DNA of 9,764 bases, taken from NCBI GenBank assembly GCA_947464515.1, contig CANHXF010000045.1, positions 1 to 9,764 of the forward strand, in the 5' to 3' direction. The notes under the pieces were generated by a model, which saw only the letters and a program-made list of their open reading frames with translations, ran no database searches and was not told where the DNA came from. How positions within the stretch are numbered: position 1 is the first letter of the stretch; each line of letters starts with the position of its first letter. The stretch comes from Flavobacteriales bacterium. Lineage in GTDB: Bacteria > Bacteroidota > Bacteroidia > NS11-12g > UBA955. Made by a program: the position numbers and the translations under genes. Below are positions 6,499 through 9,764 of this stretch, in pieces.

Positions 6499-8805
6499 AT
6501 GTGGAGATTTTTAATTTGTTTATTGGCTTTAGCACCAATTGTAGGGCAGGCGCAATCTACCAAGAGTGATATTCGGGGGTTTGTTTACGACGGCGACAAT
6601 GGTGATCGCTCCGTGGCGTCGGTAATCACAGCGGTAAAGGACAAGTCTGATGGTACGGTGGTTCGCTCCATCCTTTCAGACAACGACGGTTACTATGCAT
6701 TAACGGGTTTAACTCCGGGTGATTATTGGGTCCGGGTTTCTCACGCGGGCTTTGATACGCTTTATGAGAAGGTAAAGGTGTTCGCAGATATCAACACCAA
6801 GAAAGATTTTTATTTGCAACACATTTCGTCCATGGAGGCGGTAGAAATTTCTGTAAAAGGAAAGGCGAGGGATGCGCAAGTGGGTGTGACAAACATCGAA
6901 GCGCGTGCTATTTATAAAATGCCTGCGGTGGGCGCGGAACCTGATATTTTACAGTACTTACAGATTTTGCCAGGCGTTGTGTTTAGTGGTGACCAAGGCG
7001 GACAATTGTACATACGAGGTGGTTCGCCAATTATGAATAAGGTGATGATGGATGGTCTTACTATTTACAATCCATTTCACTCCATTGGACTTTTCTCGGT
7101 GTTTGAGACCGATTTGATTCAAACTGCGGATGTTTACAGTGCTGGGTTTGGTTCAGAATATGGTGGTAGGGTATCGGCGGTGGTAGATATTAAAACGCGC
7201 GATGGAAATCGAAAGCGGATGGCTGGAAAGGTGGGTTTGACCACTTTTACATCAAAATTGCTTTTGGAATCGCCCTTGCGCAAGTATCAACAAGGAAAAA
7301 ACAACAGTTCAATTGCCATCTCCTACAAGAATTCATTCTTGCGAGAATCCTCACGATTGCTTTATAATTACGCCAACCCAGATAAGTTGCCATACAATTT
7401 TGGCGATTTGTTTGTAAAAATGAGTTTTAACTCGGCCAATGGAGGATATACGAAGTTGTATGGGTTTAGATTTTCCGACAATGTCGCTTTTCCTGGGTCT
7501 ACGCGCTACGGTTGGACGTCGACAGGGTTGGGTGGCAAGTTCTTAGTGGTTCCTGAGCAGGCCAAAACGAGGGTTGATGGTTTCTTTTTATGGAGTCAGT
7601 ATAGCATCGAACAGAAAGAGCAAGATGCAAAGCCAAGAAATAGTTCCATTGGCGGGTTTAACTTGGGGATGAATTTCTCTTACAACTTTAAACGCGATGA
7701 TTTGAAATGGGGTATTGAGTTAAATGGATTTCAAACCAATTTCCAATTGTATAACGCCAACGACAGGAAAATCAATCAGTTAGAGAGTACAACAGAGATC
7801 AACTCTTTTGGTAATTATCGTGTAGTTCGTAAGAAGTTGATTTGTAATATTGGATTGCGTAATCAATATTATGCGTCGTTAGGCAATGGTAGTTTGGAGC
7901 CTAGGTTTCAATTGCGTTACATGCCATTGAAGTCAATAGGAATCAAATTTGCCGTGGGTATGTATTCCCAAAACTTATTATCGGCCATGAGCGATAGAGA
8001 TGTGGTGAATTTATTCTACGGGTTCTTATCGGGACCGGACAACCTTCCCGATTCATTCAATGGTAAGCCAGTGACTACGCGTTTGCAGAAGGCAAGGCAT
8101 GCCGTTGCTGGGTTTGATTATCGCATCGACAAAAAGCAGACAATCAATATTGAATCGTTTGTGAAAATATTTGATCAGATCACTAACATCAACAGGGATA
8201 AGTTGTTCTCGGATGATGAATTTAATTTGGATAAGCCCCAGCGTTTAAGACAGGATTTTATTATCGAAAATGGAAATGCTTACGGGGGCGATATTTCTTA
8301 CAAATATTCTGACAAACATTGGTATTTGTGGGCGGTTTATTCCTTGACGTATGTCAACCGTTTTGATGGGATTTCGCATTATCAGCCCAATTTCGACAGA
8401 CGACATAACGCGAATATTTTGTTGAATTATGAATTTGACAAAAAGCATCCATCTGAGGTTTCTTTACGATGGAATTTTGGATCAGGATTTCCTTTCACCC
8501 AGACCCAAGGTTACTATGAGAAATACAACTTTCAACAAGGGATTGGGACCGATTATACGGCAGCCAACGGCCAGCTAGGTATTGTATACGCCCAAATCAA
8601 TCGCGGACGTTTGCCATATTATCATCGCTTAGACTTCTCGATAAAAAGAAAGTGGGTTTTCCGCGAGGGCAGTGAGTTTAACTTGTTGTTTAGTGTGACC
8701 AACGTTTACAATAGAAATAACATATTCTATTACGACAGGGTAAAAGGGAAACGTGTAGACCAGTTGCCAATACTCCCAGCGCTGGGTTGTAACTACAGTT
8801 TTTAA
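6499..8805 (+). CDS. TonB-dependent outer-membrane receptor with regulatory-like N-domain
   Basis: A 768-residue outer-membrane protein. Residues 1-18 are a signal peptide, with hydrophobic FLICLLALAPIV and likely cleavage after GQA before QS. Residues 22-107 form a carboxypeptidase-regulatory-like beta sandwich (IRGFVYDGDNG, then GYYALTGLTPGDYWVRV). The plug domain follows at about 130-235, with LQILPGV, GGQLYIRGG, MDGLTIYNP and a GSEYGGRVSAVVDI end. The rest is a beta-barrel of alternating polar and aromatic strands that ends in a C-terminal Phe, as expected for assembly by the Bam complex. I see no clear TonB box. The barrel is at the short end for the Bacteroidota group, and no SusD-like partner lies next to it, so the ligand is unknown. 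The gene stands alone on the plus strand and converges on mutS. Confidence 0.93.
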   Translation: MWRFLICLLALAPIVGQAQSTKSDIRGFVYDGDNGDRSVASVITAVKDKSDGTVVRSILSDNDGYYALTGLTPGDYWVRVSHAGFDTLYEKVKVFADINTKKDFYLQHISSMEAVEISVKGKARDAQVGVTNIEARAIYKMPAVGAEPDILQYLQILPGVVFSGDQGGQLYIRGGSPIMNKVMMDGLTIYNPFHSIGLFSVFETDLIQTADVYSAGFGSEYGGRVSAVVDIKTRDGNRKRMAGKVGLTTFTSKLLLESPLRKYQQGKNNSSIAISYKNSFLRESSRLLYNYANPDKLPYNFGDLFVKMSFNSANGGYTKLYGFRFSDNVAFPGSTRYGWTSTGLGGKFLVVPEQAKTRVDGFFLWSQYSIEQKEQDAKPRNSSIGGFNLGMNFSYNFKRDDLKWGIELNGFQTNFQLYNANDRKINQLESTTEINSFGNYRVVRKKLICNIGLRNQYYASLGNGSLEPRFQLRYMPLKSIGIKFAVGMYSQNLLSAMSDRDVVNLFYGFLSGPDNLPDSFNGKPVTTRLQKARHAVAGFDYRIDKKQTINIESFVKIFDQITNINRDKLFSDDEFNLDKPQRLRQDFIIENGNAYGGDISYKYSDKHWYLWAVYSLTYVNRFDGISHYQPNFDRRHNANILLNYEFDKKHPSEVSLRWNFGSGFPFTQTQGYYEKYNFQQGIGTDYTAANGQLGIVYAQINRGRLPYYHRLDFSIKRKWVFREGSEFNLLFSVTNVYNRNNIFYYDRVKGKRVDQLPILPALGCNYSF
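8802..8805. other. Shared TTAA holding two opposing stop codons
   Basis: The palindrome TTAA gives TAA to the receptor gene on the plus strand (8803-8805) and TAA to mutS on the minus strand (8804-8802). The two coding regions therefore overlap by four bases and no intergenic space exists for a terminator. Confidence 0.9.
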
Positions 8806-9764
8806 TTGATTTTCTCGTTGAGAATTCCCTGAACGGCTTGCAGTTTTAGCAAGGCTTCGATAGGAGTGAGTGTGTTAATATCGATGCTAGCCAGTAATTT
8901 CTTGACCTGAATGAGTTTTGGGTCCTCCGTTTGAAACATGTTCATCTGATAAACCGGCTTCGTACTCGTGTTTTTGAGCGTTTTTTGGGGCGATAAATTA
9001 GAGCGATCTTCTTCGAGTTTATTCAATATCTCTGTGGCTCTAATGAGGACGGCATTGGGGATTCCGGCGAGCTGGGCGACATGGATACCGAAGCTATGTT
9101 CGCTGCCACCACGGGTTAGTTTGCGCAAAAAGACAATCTGGGATCCTTGCTCCTTGATCGAAATGTGAAAATTGACGATTCCTGGGCATTTGCTTTCCAG
9201 TTCGTTGAGTTCATGATAGTGGGTTGCAAATAGGGTTTTGGGTGCCGCAGGATGGGAGTGTATGTACTCCGCGATACTCCAGGCCAACGAGACGCCATCG
9301 TAGGTGCTTGTACCACGTCCGATTTCATCCAACAATACCAAGCTTCGATCGCTCAAGTTGTTAAGAATGGAGGCCGTTTCAGACATTTCAACCATGAATG
9401 TACTTTCTCCAACCGAAATATTATCTGATGCACCAACGCGGGTGTAAATCTTGTCGGTGATGCCAATGTGAGCCTCGCTACACGGAACATAACAGCCAAT
9501 TTGGGCCAGAATGACAGACAATGCGGTTTGTCGCAATATAGCGCTCTTACCACTCATGTTAGGGCCCGTAAGAATGACGATGCGCTGTTCGTCCTTGTTT
9601 AGTTGAATGGTGTTGGGAATGTATGATTCACCGGCGGGGAGTTGAAACTCAATGACGGGATGTCGGCAGTCTTTGAGGAGCAAATCGTAACCATCGTTCA
9701 ATGTGGGCTTGCAGTAGTTGCAGTCCATGGCCAATTGAGCAAATCCCGCTAGCACGTCCAATTC
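8802..9764 (-). CDS. mutS: MutS DNA mismatch-repair ATPase (C-terminal part)
   Basis: About 320 C-terminal residues of MutS; the N-terminal mismatch-binding and connector domains lie beyond the right edge. The visible part begins in the ELDVLAGFAQLA end of the lever/clamp region and covers the ABC-type ATPase: Walker A GPNMSGKS (nt 9543-9566), the ASDNISVGESTFMVEMSE signature loop, Walker B LVLLDEIGRGTSTYDG, the FATHYHEL switch histidine, and the GGSEHSFGIHVA helix-turn-helix segment used in dimerisation. All catalytic residues are present. Near the end, QMNMF matches the bacterial beta-clamp binding pattern. The tail TPIEALLKLQ is usual in MutS1, which argues against MutS2, as does the lack of a Smr domain. 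The stop TAA shares a TTAA with the stop of the opposing receptor gene. Confidence 0.95.
   Translation of the reverse strand, partial: ELDVLAGFAQLAMDCNYCKPTLNDGYDLLLKDCRHPVIEFQLPAGESYIPNTIQLNKDEQRIVILTGPNMSGKSAILRQTALSVILAQIGCYVPCSEAHIGITDKIYTRVGASDNISVGESTFMVEMSETASILNNLSDRSLVLLDEIGRGTSTYDGVSLAWSIAEYIHSHPAAPKTLFATHYHELNELESKCPGIVNFHISIKEQGSQIVFLRKLTRGGSEHSFGIHVAQLAGIPNAVLIRATEILNKLEEDRSNLSPQKTLKNTSTKPVYQMNMFQTEDPKLIQVKKLLASIDINTLTPIEALLKLQAVQGILNEKIN

Noticed and set aside
6414..6563. N-terminal extension of 50 residues on the pRiA4b-like gene
   Set aside because: The added residues do not match the family start, they cover the divergent promoter region, and they overlap the signal-peptide codons of the opposing receptor gene. 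The ATG at 6413 is a better start.

Overview
The window looks like a piece of a Bacteroidota chromosome. No 16S rRNA or other phylogenetic marker is available, so this rests on several weaker signs. There is a RimO TRAM tail and a MutS ATPase of Bacteroidota style, an outer-membrane TonB-dependent receptor with an N-terminal carboxypeptidase-regulatory-like domain, and a gene start region with TAnnTTTG-type -7 elements. Purine-rich Shine-Dalgarno sequences are absent before most genes. Base composition appears even across the window, and there is no sign of a transposase, integrase, phage gene, CRISPR array, tRNA or rRNA.

Left part, plus strand (1-4124). The 3' end of rimO overlaps bshC by four bases (GTGA), which suggests translational coupling of a tRNA-like radical-SAM Fe-S methylthiotransferase gene with the last enzyme of bacillithiol synthesis. 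After a 73-base gap that holds a small hairpin and a possible promoter, a SulP-family anion transporter gene is followed after 19 bases by a beta-class carbonic anhydrase gene. This pair reads as a bicarbonate-uptake and CO2-hydration module.

Middle part, minus strand (6413 down to 4126). A pRiA4b ORF-3-like (IS1096 'TnpR' family) protein with a highly acidic tail, miaA (tRNA dimethylallyltransferase) and a TerC-family membrane protein form a tight unit with gaps of 6 and 14 bases. This unit converges on the carbonic anhydrase gene, with one base between the two stop codons.

Right part (6414-9764). An 85-base divergent region separates the minus-strand unit from a TonB-dependent receptor gene on the plus strand. 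That region carries the same 8-mer, TATTTTTG, pointing outward at both ends, each copy exactly 8 bases before its ATG. The receptor gene ends in a TTAA palindrome that also provides the stop codon of mutS, which enters from the right edge on the minus strand and is cut by the window.

Overall this is mostly core-genome content. I do not see a convincing undescribed system. The points most worth a second look are the symmetric divergent promoter region with apparently very short leaders, the SulP/carbonic anhydrase pair, the acidic pRiA4b-like gene tied to miaA, the three forced non-ATG starts, and the two convergent gene pairs with no space for a terminator.
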